DNA from: Zea mays
Lineage: Eukaryota > Streptophyta > Magnoliopsida > Poales > Poaceae
DNA: 64,000 bases
Reading direction: 5' to 3'
NCBI RefSeq assembly: GCF_902167145.1
Contig: NC_050102.1
Span: forward strand, 1,612,001 to 1,676,000
Positions 48,595-59,495 of the stretch are shown piece after piece; the first letter of the stretch is position 1, and each line of letters opens with the position of its first letter. Below the pieces are notes generated by a model. The model had not been told where the DNA came from and searched no databases. It was given only the letters and a program-made list of their open reading frames with translations. The translations under genes were made by a program, and so were the position numbers.

Positions 48595-48900
48595 CTACCT
48601 CGTTCGAAGTGGCTTGCGCCCGTCGGAGCTGGGGCCCACCTATCGGAGCGGCTCAACAATCTTGTATGTGTCACCCTTGGACTATAAAAGAGAAGGCACA
48701 TGCGGTATAAGGTGACATTCTCATCCTCACTCAGACCGAGAGGCTCGTTTACGCTCACTCAAGCAATACAATTCACAAGTGAAGTAGAGTATTACGCTCC
48801 GGCGGTCGAAACACTCTAAATCCTCGGTGTTCTTGTGTTCAACCATCTCATTTGGCTAACTCTAGGCAGCCTCTGCCGTGTAACCAATCGATGAGGAACG
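48595..48900 (+). repeat. Diverged LTR fragment related to the Tat LTR
   Basis: The order of phrases parallels 46800-47060: a TATA box ctataaaagagaaggcac (48681), ctcactcaagcaatac, gtattacgctccggcgg, aacactctaaatcc and gttcttgtgttcaacc. Similarity is clear but much lower than between the Tat LTR copies, so it is an older relative fused to the protease relic. Confidence 0.6.
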
Positions 48901-49428
48901 TAGGCCCGATCAACGCATGTGAGGAGTTTGGGCGTTGGGAGCTGGGCAACCAACCCTCTATATATGATCCGGCAGCGGACTGTTCTGGGGTGGCTCAATA
49001 ATGGCTGAATGGTCGGAGGTAAGTTGCGGAGGACGACCACACACAGCTGCGCGCGGTTATGATCATCGTCCACCACGCCTATCCGTTCCGTTCCGTTCCG
49101 TTCCTGCGGGACAAAGCAATCACACTCGTGCACTCTATTGCTACAAGCAGCATCCGGAGCACATGACATGATTGTCTCTTTAATTTTCCTTCCTCGAGGA
49201 AAGTGCCCAAATAAGTCCGAATATATCAACGTACCTAGCTCTATTATTGGTATATTGGTACTGTACTATACATGATCACAGCCAAAAAACATACAGCAAG
49301 AGGAGTCTAATCTCAAAGACCCATGTACAGCAAGAGGATGATGAAACCCCCAATTAATAGTTGCTAGTTTAAGTGTAGTGAGACTAGTTTATATAAATCA
49401 GTCATGGAAATCTCTCCCTATAGTACGT
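48901..49428. other. Intergenic; short (TTCCG)n microsatellite
   Basis: No gene seen. A run of four TTCCG units lies at about 49084-49105. Confidence 0.6.
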
Positions 49429-49602
49429 GAGTGTTTAGTTACTAGAGACTAATTTTTAGTCCCTCCATTTTATTCCACTGTAGTCTATAAATTGTAAAAT
49501 ACGGAAACTATAATTCTATTTTAGTTTCCGTATTTGACAATTTAGATACTAAAGTAGAATAAAATGGAGAGACTAAAAATTAGTCCCTAAAACCAAACAC
49601 CC
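49429..49602. mobile_element. Tourist-like MITE, near-perfect palindrome (174 bp)
   Basis: The left arm starts gagtgtttagtta and the right arm ends accaaacaccc. The arms share gactaatttttagtccct, ccattttattc and acggaaac with their complements, leaving a loop of about 15 bases. Candidate 3-bp target duplication is cgt (49426-49428 and 49603-49605). A transcript would fold into one long hairpin. It ends about 70 bp upstream of the TATA box of the first monooxygenase gene. Confidence 0.75.
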
Positions 49603-49670
49603 CGTATATACGTTACCACAGGCACGCATCGTTAACACCAACATGGTCTGATCTCGTGTGTCTCTAACTC

Positions 49671-49683
49671 TATCTATAAAAAC
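49671..49683 (+). promoter_or_regulatory. TATA box of the first monooxygenase gene
   Basis: tatctataaaaac, about 135 bp before the ATG at 49817; a good plant TATA context with no competing motif nearby. Confidence 0.6.
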
Positions 49684-49816
49684 AGTGAGGGCTGCAAGCA
49701 AAATTTGCCGGTATCGTAGTGCTCGCTGTCTGGTACGTCTGCGCTGTGATCGTCTCTCCCCCCTTGCTTCCTTCCGCAGTTCCGCTGCTTGTAGTTGCAT
49801 GCATGTGGCTGTGAAG

Positions 49817-51469
49817 ATGATGGCATCGTCCACCGAGGAGGAGCTAGAGATGAACAAGAAGAAGGTGTGCGTGGTCGGCGCCGGCGTCTCGGGGCTGGTA
49901 TCCGCCCGCGAGCTACGCCGGGAGGGCCACGACGTGACGGTCATGGAGCAGAGCGGAGGCGTCGGTGGGCAGTGGCTGTACGACCCGAGGACTGACGCCA
50001 GCGACCCGCTCGGTGCTGCCGGCGTGCACAGCAGCGTCTACGCCTCTCTCCGGCTCACCTCGCCCAGGGACATCATGGGCTTCTCCGACTTCCCCTTCTT
50101 CCCCCGCAGCAACGACGACGGCGACTCCCGGCGCTACCCAGGGCACGCCGAGTTCCTGAGGTACATCAGGGACTACTGCGACACGTTCGGCCTCATGGAC
50201 GCCGTCAGGCTCAACACCAAGGTCCTGCACGTGGGACGACCACTGTTGGACGACGACGGTGTTGTGACGCGGTGGACGGTGAGGTACTGCTCGTCCGGAC
50301 ATGGTGTCTCTGAGCACGAGGCGGTCGCGGAGGAGGAGTTCGACGCCGTTGTCGTGGCCTCTGGCCACTACTCCCAGCCACGGCTCCCAGCCATCAACGG
50401 CATGGACAAGTGGACGAGGAGGCAGCTGCACTCCCACTCGTACCGCGTCCCCGACTCCTTCCACGCCGAGGTGGTGGTGCTCGTGGGCTTCCACCAGAGC
50501 GGCGTGGACATCGCGCTGGAGCTCTGCAAGGTGGCGAGGGACGTGCACGTCGTCAGCGTCAAGTCCTTGGAAGGCCTCACTCCCGGCGTGCGCAAGGCTG
50601 TGCCCAGGCACCACAACCTGCACCTGCACCTCCAGGCATGCAGGCAATCTTACCTGCTATATATATATATGCATGCAGCTACTACAAACAGATCCAGCAT
50701 GTTCCATTCCATTCGTGTTGATTGAATTATTGTGGTGTACAGTACAGATCGAGTGCTTGTGCGAGGATGGGAAGGTCATGTTCGCTGACGGCTCGTGTGT
50801 CGTCGCCGACTCCATCATCTACTGCACTGGGTGAGCGCTGCGTGCTTCTCCGCTCAACACATGAACTGCTGACCCATGATGCATGTATATAGGTACGACT
50901 TCTCGTTCCCGTTCCTGGACACGGGAGGGCTGGTGACCGTGGACGACAACCGCGTGGGCCCGCTGTTCGAGCACACCTTCCCGCCGGCGCTGGCGCCGTC
51001 GCTGTCCTTCGTGGGCGTGCCAAGCCAGGTGCAGACGCCGCTGTTCTACGAGGTGCAGGCGAGGTGGGTGGCGCAGGCGCTGTCGGGGCGGAGGCTGCTG
51101 CCGCCGGCGGAGGAGATGCTGCGGGCGGCCGAGGAGTACCACCGCGCCAGGGAGAAGGCCGGCGTGCCCAGGCGCATGTCGCATGCCATCTTCTTCGACT
51201 TCGACTACTGCGACGAGTTCGGGGAGAAGCACGTGGGCTTGCCGCGCCCGCCCGAGTGGAAGAAGGAGCTCATGCGGGCGGCCGTTGCGCGCTTGCTCCA
51301 AGACACGGAGACCTTCCGTGACGACTACCGCGACGGTGACCTTGTCCTGGAGAGCCTGCGCCTAGAGGGCTGGTCCTCAGCTCCCTCCCCGGGCACGCTT
51401 AACGACAAGGAGAATGGAATTGCCATGCATGATATGATGCATGACAGAGATGGAGAGACACTGGAATAA
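49817..51469 (+). CDS. Flavin-containing monooxygenase, FMO GS-OX-like (copy 1)
   Basis: Three exons: 49817-50635, 50748-50830, 50893-51469, giving 492 residues. The first intron uses a GC donor (CCAG|GCATGC...TACAG|AT); the second is GT-AG. FAD-binding motif GAGVSG is at residues 21-26, followed by the EQSGGVGGQW type extension. The NADPH-binding motif at 224-229 reads GFHQSG where relatives have GxxASG. The FMO signature region KWTRRQLHSHSYR precedes it. FMOs of this plant group use FAD, NADPH and oxygen to oxygenate sulfur or nitrogen of small molecules; the substrate in grasses is not known to me. Start: two adjacent ATGs (49817, 49820), either possible. Its tandem paralogue at 60296 shares the last two intron positions but has one more intron at ING|MDKW. 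The C-terminus is about 30 residues longer than copy 2. Confidence 0.88.
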
Positions 51470-51939
51470 GCTACTAGGGCACAGTCAACATGAATGATTT
51501 GGCTTCCAGTGCCACATATGCAATAAAGTTGCAACGATAAGGGTGTCCAAGTTGCTTGGCATTTGGCAAACCGTGAACACTTTCATCAAAGATAAGGGAG
51601 GGGTAGAGGGTCCTCTAGATCCCCCGGCCATCTGGATGAAACCTAGGCTATGAGCCAAAAGCCAGGCAGACAGCAGAGACAGGCAATCCTACACTCGATT
51701 TTATTAAGCCTATAATTAATACTCACAATTGATCGACATTATTGTTCTTAAAAGATTGAATCTAACCAAAACCCTGAGCTCTAATATGGCGGCTGTGGAC
51801 CGTGCGTACTGAAAATATATGAGGGTTAGAGGCATGCTACATGCAAGACATCGGACGCCTTCTTAATGGATTCTAACACGATGCTCTAAGATCGTGGCAA
51901 AGTGTATCTTGGCGCCATTTTTATATCAAACACTATTTT
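51470..51939. other. Intergenic, 3' flank of monooxygenase copy 1
   Basis: No gene or clear repeat seen, apart from a short direct duplication of tttttatatcaaacacta at about 51919-51952, at the edge of the next element. Confidence 0.5.
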
Positions 51940-52551
51940 TATATCAAACACTAGAACAAACCATCTGACGGTACTCTCTACGGGAGCAGGAACGGTCCAC
52001 GATATAGGGTCGGATGGTCCGCAATCATGCTGCAGGAGTGGCTCCCCCACTCTGCGTGCTTCCGGATGGTCAATGTCTATAATGTCGAATGGTCCGTGAT
52101 GACGCATAGTCTTCTTCTTCGCAGAAATCTAAATCTCGCCTCCAGAGAGGGACCCCATTGGGGGGAGATTCTAGGGTGGTTGTCTTAGGGCTGGTAGGCC
52201 ATCTAAGACGTCTTTAGACGACGTCAAGCCGAAGAGAGGTGAAGATTTGATGTTGAGAAAGACTAATACTAAGGCTATATTACTCCTACTCCTAATGCAT
52301 GGAAATAACAAGTTAAATAAGATCAAAAAATGGTAAATTGGTTTGATTGGATCGATTACGTGTGCCAATAGGCTATACCTCTTCATTTATATAGGGGGTC
52401 TGGACCCATTCCAAATCGGTTCCCAAATAAATAACATGGAGTTTGCTAACAAGTTACGCAAGACATCAAGAACCCTAATTGATTATGTTTCCGCGCGGAC
52501 CGTATGCGCCACCACGACGGACCGTCCGACTAGCACTTTTGGTGCTCAACA
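51940..52551 (-). repeat. LTR A (3' LTR) of the decayed element
   Basis: On the minus strand it starts TGTTGAGCACCAAAAGTG at 52551 and carries ggacggtccgtcgtggtggcg and a TATA-like tatataaatgaag. The left end is uncertain because of the duplicated atatcaaacacta. Confidence 0.55.
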
Positions 52552-53259
52552 GATGCATTTCTGCCTTTTGGTGGAGCTTGGTGAACCAAAAACACATGTA
52601 CTATCAGCACCCTTTGAGAGACAATAGATCCCACATGTCATTTTGCTCCTGAAGTAAGAACTTAGCTCGATGCAAGTCGCCGACTTCTAATAGGATAATC
52701 CTTTATTAGAACTTCTAATCCATAAAGGTTGTTTAGGTTTATATCTTTTTAGACCATGACTATTTGATGAATGGGTCAATAGGCACAAAATTGTGGTGCC
52801 CCAAGCCTAAATAAGAAAAGGAATTATGCATGTAATACAGGTTCATCACCATATTATTCCATATTCGAATAGAATAATATATTGGTGATGAGTAGGCTGG
52901 TGAAAAGTACCATGGAATCACTAGAGATGGATGAACAACCAACACTTGTTGCGCCGTCTTTTGGGTCATTTTCATCGATCGTGTTACTTTTGTGGATGAC
53001 TGAGGTTGCTTTGTTGGCCGACCACATAGGACAACCTTCTCACTAACTATTCATGGTTGTCGAGGCTTGAAGGCATATGGATGCTGCTGCCTCTCATTGC
53101 TACCAGACCATTCGGTTGAGTCAGCCGGACTATCCTTGTGGGCTCCAGACTGTTTCGCACATGTGACAGACCATCCATGATGCGCAGGACAAGGAGCTTT
53201 GATCGACTGGTCGATCACGCTCACCCCCGTGCCTTCGGTCTTATTAGTTCTCTTGTCCG

Positions 53260-55444
53260 AGCCTTCTAAGTAACTACTCTCCATGATATTTTGGGCATAC
53301 AAGGATCACCGATGATAATATTTTTGTCTTTGTCTTTATCGGCCTCTTTCGATCGAATCAAGACTTTTTTATCTGTCGGTTCTATTATATTGATAGTAAA
53401 TGACTGTTTGTCAATTTGCATCTCATGAAAACTCAACCGACCGTCATTTATGGCCAATTGTATCTGTCGACGAAAACTTTACAACCATTGGTGGCATAAG
53501 AAAAAGAATTATGCTACTTGCAATAAGTAGATCTTGTACTCTCTTTAGTTCATCTTGAGAAGGAATAGTATGAGCCACTTCAATGTTGCCACTTTTTAAT
53601 AGCTCATCAAATATTTTGCCACATTTGGCAACATTAAAAGTAAATTTAACTTATTCCTATCGGTTATTTTGAACCAGCTGCAAAGAACAACATGACGAAG
53701 GTTTGGCCTTTATTGGCCAAACAAGTTCAACGGTACATACAGTTACGGATTCATCATCTGAACTACTTGAATCGCGCTCCACTAGATACACATTATGGCC
53801 AGCTGATTTGGATGCTTCTTGCTCTGGCTTTCACATACCAAAGCCCGCTGATGTAGTTGTGCTATTGAGAATAACTGGGTGCCATCTAATTTTTCTTTTA
53901 AGTAAGACCGCAACTCTTTAAAACCAGCCCTACTAGCTGTTTATCTGTTACATGAATTTGGAAGCATCGATTTCTAGTGTCCCAAAATCTCTAAATATAG
54001 TCATTAACCGATTAATCACGCCCCTATCGGATTGAAGCTAAATCAGCTAATTCCAATTCATACTCCCCAAAAAAGAAATGCTCATAGAATTTACTCTATA
54101 AATCATTTTAGTAACTAATGGAATTAGGAGACAGAGCGGTGTACCATGCAAAAGTGGTACTAGTAAGGGATAAGAAAATAAATGAACACAAAAGGCTTAC
54201 CTATTAGTCAATTCACCTAGTTGTACTAGGAGCTGGTCTATCTGCCTATGTGGTCATGTGTGCTTTTGCCACATTTACTAAAGAATTCGAAAAACTTCGG
54301 TATCCTAATCCCCTGCGGGTATGGGATAGTGTCAAACCGATGATCATATTCCTTTTGATATGATTGCCCTAATCTGGTCACACTTACTTTGATCCTTTCT
54401 CGGTATAGTTCAACCATTCCTTCCAATTTTTTCCATAGTGCCCGGTGGCATGCTACCGGTCTTTGGGATGTGAGGCTCATTTGGCCGGGCATTATTATGA
54501 TGGCATTCTTGCGATGACCGATCAAAAATGATGTTTGTCATGTGATAACATGGTGCGCTGCGACTTTTATATGTAGGCGGAAACATAATGGTGTTGCGGC
54601 ACATAATAAATTGGTGTGTTGTGTGCAATAATAGGTTGTGCGTATGTGTATCCGGACGGTCTGCCCTAGGTGATAGGACGACTCGGTGTGATGACGGGCG
54701 ATCCGAGTGTGTACCCAGACTGTCTGGTCGTGTTTGTTACCACTAGGGGGCATGTTGTGGTCCCAGCGTGGTTCTAAACTATTCGGTAGAGAGTGTCGAA
54801 CTGTCTGCGTCAGGACCAGACATTCTATGATTAGATGCGGACAGTTCGATCACATCTAGTGTCGTCGATCTGTCAAGCAGAGACGACGGTGGTATTTGCC
54901 ATGGATATGAATTCATCGGCATACCGTATAATGGTTGGAGCTGCGAATCTTCATTTGTTGCCGATGTATTAGGTACATATATCATATTGCTAATTTCGTA
55001 TGACAAAGAACTAGGAGCAACAATTTATCAAATGTGCGTGTTAATTTTCTAATTGTTTCTTCCAACCCTCTAATATATTGTTTCATTTGATTTTGTTGTT
55101 GATATATATATTGTTTAATAGATTGGATGTCGTCAGACTTAATTACATTGGAGATTTGAAGAGAAGGTAGGAGAGATGCGATCTGGATCACTCCATGCTT
55201 GGTAATCTTCTAGTGCTGATCTACCGTGAATTATGATAAGAATTTCTCCTTCGCCTCCTCTTAAACATTGGCGAGTTGGTGGTGTGTCCTCTCTCACTTG
55301 GCTCATGAGATCCTGATATCGTTGTTGTTCGTCAACCGACATACTATCAACAGTCGGTCCAAGGATATTATCTTTGGAAACGCTAGTGCGATCTTTAGAA
55401 CTGGCCATCCACGACCGATTATAATATATACATCTAGAACACAT
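53260..55444 (-). pseudogene. gag: Gag remnants of the decayed LTR element
   Basis: Minus-strand frames preserve pieces in order. At 55400 MASSKDRTSVSKDNILG and DEQQRYQDLMSQVRED appear, with no reliable start. Near 54240-54400, YDHRFDTIPYPQGIRIPKF with STHDHIGR is typical of gypsy-like gag. Near 53270-53450, KKVLIRSKEADKDKDKNIIIGDP matches the gag tail of such elements. Many stops and shifts lie between them. No protease, reverse transcriptase or integrase motif was found between 52552 and 55495. Confidence 0.5.
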
Positions 55445-55941
55445 TTGGTCCCCAGTACAGACACTAAAAATGTGTTGCCGTCAATTTGGTACCCAACACT
55501 AGAACGAACTACCTTGCAGTGATATCTGCGGGAGCGTGGACAGTCCGCAACCTCGCTGCATGAGTGGCTCTTCTCTGTGTGCTTCTGGATGGTCCATGAT
55601 GGCGCAGAGTCTTCTTCTCTGTAGAAGCCTGAATCTCGCCGCCCGGGAGGGATCCTGTTGTGGAGTAGAGATCCTAGGGTTGTCTTGGGTTCGACAGAAC
55701 ACCTAAGACACCTCTAGAAAATATTAAGCCAAAGAGAGATGAAGATTTGAGGTTGAGAAAGATTAACACTAAGGCTAGATTACTCCTTAAGAAAAATAAT
55801 ATAAAAATGGTAAATTGGTTTGATTGGATCGATTGTGTATCGCAATAGGTCGTACCCTTTTATTTATATAAGGATGAAGTCTGGGCCGTTGCAAATCATA
55901 CGAAGTTTACAACAAATTTTGTAAAAAAATAGGAAGCCTAA

Positions 55942-56078
55942 GGGCTTGTTCGGTTTGATGCTAATCCATGTGGATTGGGCGGTATTGAGTCGGTTTAAAT
56001 CCATAGTAAGTCAAAATCTAACTCAATACATTCCAATCCCCTCCAATCCACATGGAATGGAAATAACCGAACAAAGTC
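55942..56078. mobile_element. Tourist-like MITE 1 (137 bp)
   Basis: Inverted ends gggcttgttcggttt / aaccgaacaaagtc with flanking TAA (55939-55941 and 56079-56081), the duplication typical of PIF/Harbinger MITEs. Inner inverted pieces (atccatgtggattgg / ccaatccacatgg) extend the hairpin. Confidence 0.75.
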
Positions 56079-56081
56079 TAA

Positions 56082-56207
56082 GGTCTTGTTCATTTGTGCC
56101 GGATTGGTGGGTCGGAACGATTTCTAGCTGGATTGCTTCTCTAATTTATATAACTTTTGATTAGCTGGAACGATTCCGGGTGCAATCTGACGTAACCGAA
56201 CAAGACC
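56082..56207. mobile_element. Tourist-like MITE 2 (126 bp)
   Basis: Inverted ends ggtcttgttcatttg / aaccgaacaagacc, flanked by TAA (56079-56081 and 56208-56210). It shares one TAA with MITE 1, so one of the two inserted into the target duplication of the other. Confidence 0.75.
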
Positions 56208-56392
56208 TAATTGTTTTTGTTCCCGCGCGGATCGTTCACGCCATGATGACCGTCTGGCTCGCGAGATTGTCAAGCTTGTGCAGAGTGGGAGCAGGGACGA
56301 ATCATGATATAATAATAATAGTGACAACGATGATGATTAGTAGGAGCGGTTGAAGTGAGTACGAAAATGAAATCAGAGATGACTAAAGACTC

Positions 56393-56463
56393 GCAGCCAG
56401 CCAATCAATCAAACGAGCGGCATGTCGGTCCACCTCCACCAGCGGAGAGGCCATGATGCCATA
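56393..56463 (+). pseudogene. Remnant of a third monooxygenase copy: 5' UTR part
   Basis: gcagccagccaat followed by acgagcgg...ggagaggccatg parallels the leader of monooxygenase copy 2 (60231-60300: gcagccagccaat, acgagcag, ggaagaggcgagatgg). It ends at the hAT element; the matching start-codon region lies on the other side at 60072. Confidence 0.6.
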
Positions 56464-57008
56464 TATAGATGGCCAACCGGGCCGCACGACACTGGCACTG
56501 GCACTAGCACGACCAGACACGGCACGACCAGGCACGGAAAAAGATATGTATCGTGCCTGTTAGTGCCCCTGTGCTGGGCCCTCGGCCCAGGCACGACACT
56601 AACAGTGCCTAGCCGTGTCGTGCCACCAGGCACGGCGGCACGCCAGTGCTAGTGCCAGCACGGGCACTATGTATATAAAAAATGGTCACAAAGAGAGTAA
56701 GAGACTAATCACAAAAAATGGTCACAACAGATATAAGATGATTTTATTATGACTTAACAGTTTCAAACAACATAAAAATGGTCACAAAGAGAGTAAGAGA
56801 CTAATCAAACAACAATTTTATTAAGAGCTGTAGTGTAATGGCTGCCTCGTTAAAAACCTGTCTAGGTAAAACTCACCCTTGTGAGAAACCCTAGATAGGA
56901 AAAAAGAGTACAACCCAGCTCATTAAAAAGTTTATTGTCCTTACAACAAAGTCCAGGTGCATAATATTACAGTCCCATTACAGAAATGGTCACAAAGAGA
57001 GTAAGATA

Positions 57009-58797
57009 CTAATCAAGATAAAGATTTTCAAATGTTTCTTCAAGCTCTTTGTCATCCACCATGTGTTGCATCCTTGCTTCAGCATCCTCCCAATCTTTAA
57101 TACATGTCAACATCTCAACCACATCAGACTTCAACCTCCTCCTCCGCTCGTTAATGATACTGCCAGTTAAACTAAAAGTGGATTCTGAAGAGATGGTAGA
57201 CACATGAACAGTTAAAATATCTTTAGCCATAATTGACAGTACTGGATAAGTGAGTTTGTGCTGATGCCACCAGTGCAAGATGTTGAAATCATCAATTAAC
57301 TGGTTGACAGTGTCACAATCTAAGTAAGAAATGAGTTCAGAAGCAGTAGAAGTTGAAGAGCTTGCAGCATGCAGTAGAGCAGTTGCAGAGGTATCTCTAG
57401 CAATGTTTAGAGTAGAAGCAAAAGAATGCATACCAACAGAAGTACCCACATCATCAGCATCATCATAAATTTCATCCCAAGCAGTCCGTTTCTTACCAGA
57501 CAAGTTAGGAGGGACAACCCTGTTCAATCTAACAGATCCATATTTCTCTTCATATTTATTATAAACATCAGTAAGCTTAGCTCTAATGGTAACCTGATAA
57601 ACAACATAATCTGTACTTGTCAGGTTCATTAATCTTCTAAGCACTCTACTAAAACCTTTCATTTTAGCTCTAGGGTCCAAGATGAATGCAAAAGAGTAAA
57701 GTAAAGGGATGTTCCTCCAATATTTATTATATTTATCTATCATAGGTTGAATGAAACCTCTGATATGAGTGTCATTAGCATAGTTCTTTAGATGTATAGC
57801 AATCTTAACAAGAAAATGAAGCATAAGTGGAGATGTAGGATAATAAACACCAGACAATGCAACAGCAGAATCATAAAATAGCTCAAGAAATTTAAGTACT
57901 TTATCTCCAATAACCCAATGTTCATCAGTTAAAATAAATTGATCACCTTCAGCCCTAGGATAGTTTGCATGAATGAAAGTAGTGAAAGGTATCCTATGAG
58001 GAAACAAATGCTTAAGCATCAGATATGTAGAGTTCCACCTAACCTCTATTTCCAACTGGAATTTTCTAGGCCTAATATTAGTAGCAATGCAATAACTTTT
58101 ATATGCAGCAATTCTCTGATTAGAGGAGTTCTAATGTAGAAGTAAGAGTCTCAACAAGCTTAGCCTTTTTGTCAGTGAAGTATTTAACCATGTCTCTGGT
58201 GGTGGTTTGCCTAGAGACAGGCACAAATTTAGGATTATGAGCAGTTCTAATGTAGTGTTCAAATGCAGCATTTTCACCCAAACTAATAGAAATTTCTAGC
58301 CTAGCAAGCAATCGAACCAATTCATTATGTGCAACCATAGGACAGTACTCCCAGTTACGCATACTACCATCAGGATTAAAAGATATCTGAGACTGATACA
58401 TGCGGGTTTTTTCACGCCTCCTGGGACATCTATCTCTATGTCGGGTGAGGTGGCCAGTGCCACCACTAGAGAGAGCAGAATATTGCTTAGAGCAATGTAT
58501 GCACTTAGCTGCAAACCTTACCTTCTTACCGTTCACGATTTTGAAAAGTTTCTCGAAATCTAACCAGACTGCAGAAGTAGAAGGACGACAACGCTTGGCA
58601 CTGTGTTCGTCCCCTTCACCTTCCTGACCACCGACTTGTTGTTCATCACCGACATGGACGGGATGCTCACTGCTATGGCCAAAGAGCGCTGCAGCATCCT
58701 CCCGGAGGTCATCCTCATCGTCATCTCCGGTCAACCCGCACAACCGTCGCTCCTCGTTGCAGTCGATCTCAACAGTTTCATCGTCGGAGACGGCCAT
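57009..58797 (-). pseudogene. hAT transposase with central deletion
   Basis: The ATG at 58797 (MAVSDDETVEIDCNEERR) starts an acidic leader. A BED zinc finger follows (FAAKCIHCSKQYSALSSGGTGHLTRHRDRC), then HYIRTAHNPKFVPVSRQTTTRDM and a stop at 58120. In another frame the sequence continues from SSNQRIAAYKSYC and FQLEIEVRWNSTYLMLKHL to the dimerisation domain (DDFNILHWWHQHKLTYPVLSIMAKDIL, SSESTFSLTGSIINERRRRL), ending at 57009. Between about 58135 and 58125 some 250-350 codons usual for the family, including catalytic acidic residues, are missing. The two ends also meet out of frame. It is therefore inactive and any movement would need another hAT copy. Confidence 0.88.
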
Positions 58798-58809
58798 CGA
58801 CCCACCTCG

Positions 58810-59495
58810 GAGTCCCGGTTCCTCAACGGAGTAAGCCGGAGCACCGAAATCTAGGAGAGAGGAGAGGACGACCGGTCCGGCCAACCGGTTCCTCCACGGA
58901 TTTGAATCCGGAGCACCGGAGCTAGGAGAGAGGAGAGGGAGACCGGAGCTAGGAGAGAGGAGAGGGAGACCGGAGCACCGTAGCTAGAAGATAGGAGAGA
59001 GGAGTCCCGGTTCCTCAACGGAGTAAGCCGGAGCACCGAGATCTCCGCAGAAGCGCAGATCACACCGGAGGCCGGAGGGGGAGAGGGAGACCGGAGCTGT
59101 GTGCCAGTGCCGGACAGTACCGGAGGGGGAGAAGAAGATAGGAGAGGGAGACCGGAGCTAGGAGAGATGAGAGGGAGACCAGAGCTAGGAGAGAGGAGAG
59201 TACCAGTGCCAGTGCCGCCGTATCGGACCCCGGAGTCCCGGTTCCTCAACGGAGTAAGCCGGAGCACCGGGATCTCCGCAGAAGCGCAGATCACACCGGA
59301 GGCCGGAGGGGGAGAAGAAGACAGGAGAGAGGAGACAGATGAGGGAGAATGGAGCACCGGGATCTCCGCAGTAGCGCAGATCACACCGGTTCACAAATGC
59401 GTAGATCCATGAGTCGTGCGCGTGTAAACCCTAATAAGCCGGAGCACCGGGATCTCCGTAGATCACACCGGAGGGGGAGAAGAAGACATGAGAGA
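58810..59495. repeat. Repeated ~90-bp unit upstream of the hAT transposase
   Basis: The phrase series ggagtcccggttcctcaacg, gagtaagccggagcaccg, atctccgcagaagcgcag, atcacaccggaggccgg recurs at about 58810 (short), 59001, 59236, 59345 (part) and 59436 (part), mixed with runs of gagaccggagctaggagag. The 58810 copy lies at the start of the transposase coding side, so the array looks like repeated duplication of that leader sequence. Confidence 0.7.

Larger units (their letters stand above)
51940..56282 (-). mobile_element. Decayed LTR retrotransposon, minus strand
   Basis: Two related blocks in the same orientation, about 51940-52551 and 55496-56282, share a long series of phrases. These include aacactagaac, gtcttcttc, aatctcgcc, gaagatttga.gttgagaaaga and atggtaaattggtttgattggatcgatt. 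I read them as diverged LTRs on the minus strand: minus start TGTTGAGCACC at 52551 and a TATA box in ccctatataaatg. The internal region holds only gag remnants. Boundaries are approximate and the LTRs are clearly diverged, so it is old. Confidence 0.6.
55496..56282 (-). repeat. LTR B (5' LTR) of the decayed element, with two MITEs inside
   Basis: It matches LTR A except for the interruption at 55942-56207 by two adjacent MITEs. The part after them (gtttttgttcccgcgcgga) rejoins the LTR A sequence tatgtttccgcgcgga. Confidence 0.55.

Noticed and set aside
49913..50647. 244-codon minus-strand frame opposite monooxygenase copy 1
   Set aside because: Shadow of the GC-rich coding strand; the + strand carries all conserved motifs and splice sites.
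58851..59384. Serine-rich frame upstream of the hAT transposase
   Set aside because: It is read through the repeated ~90-bp unit, lacks a supported start and has no domain; treated as repeat.
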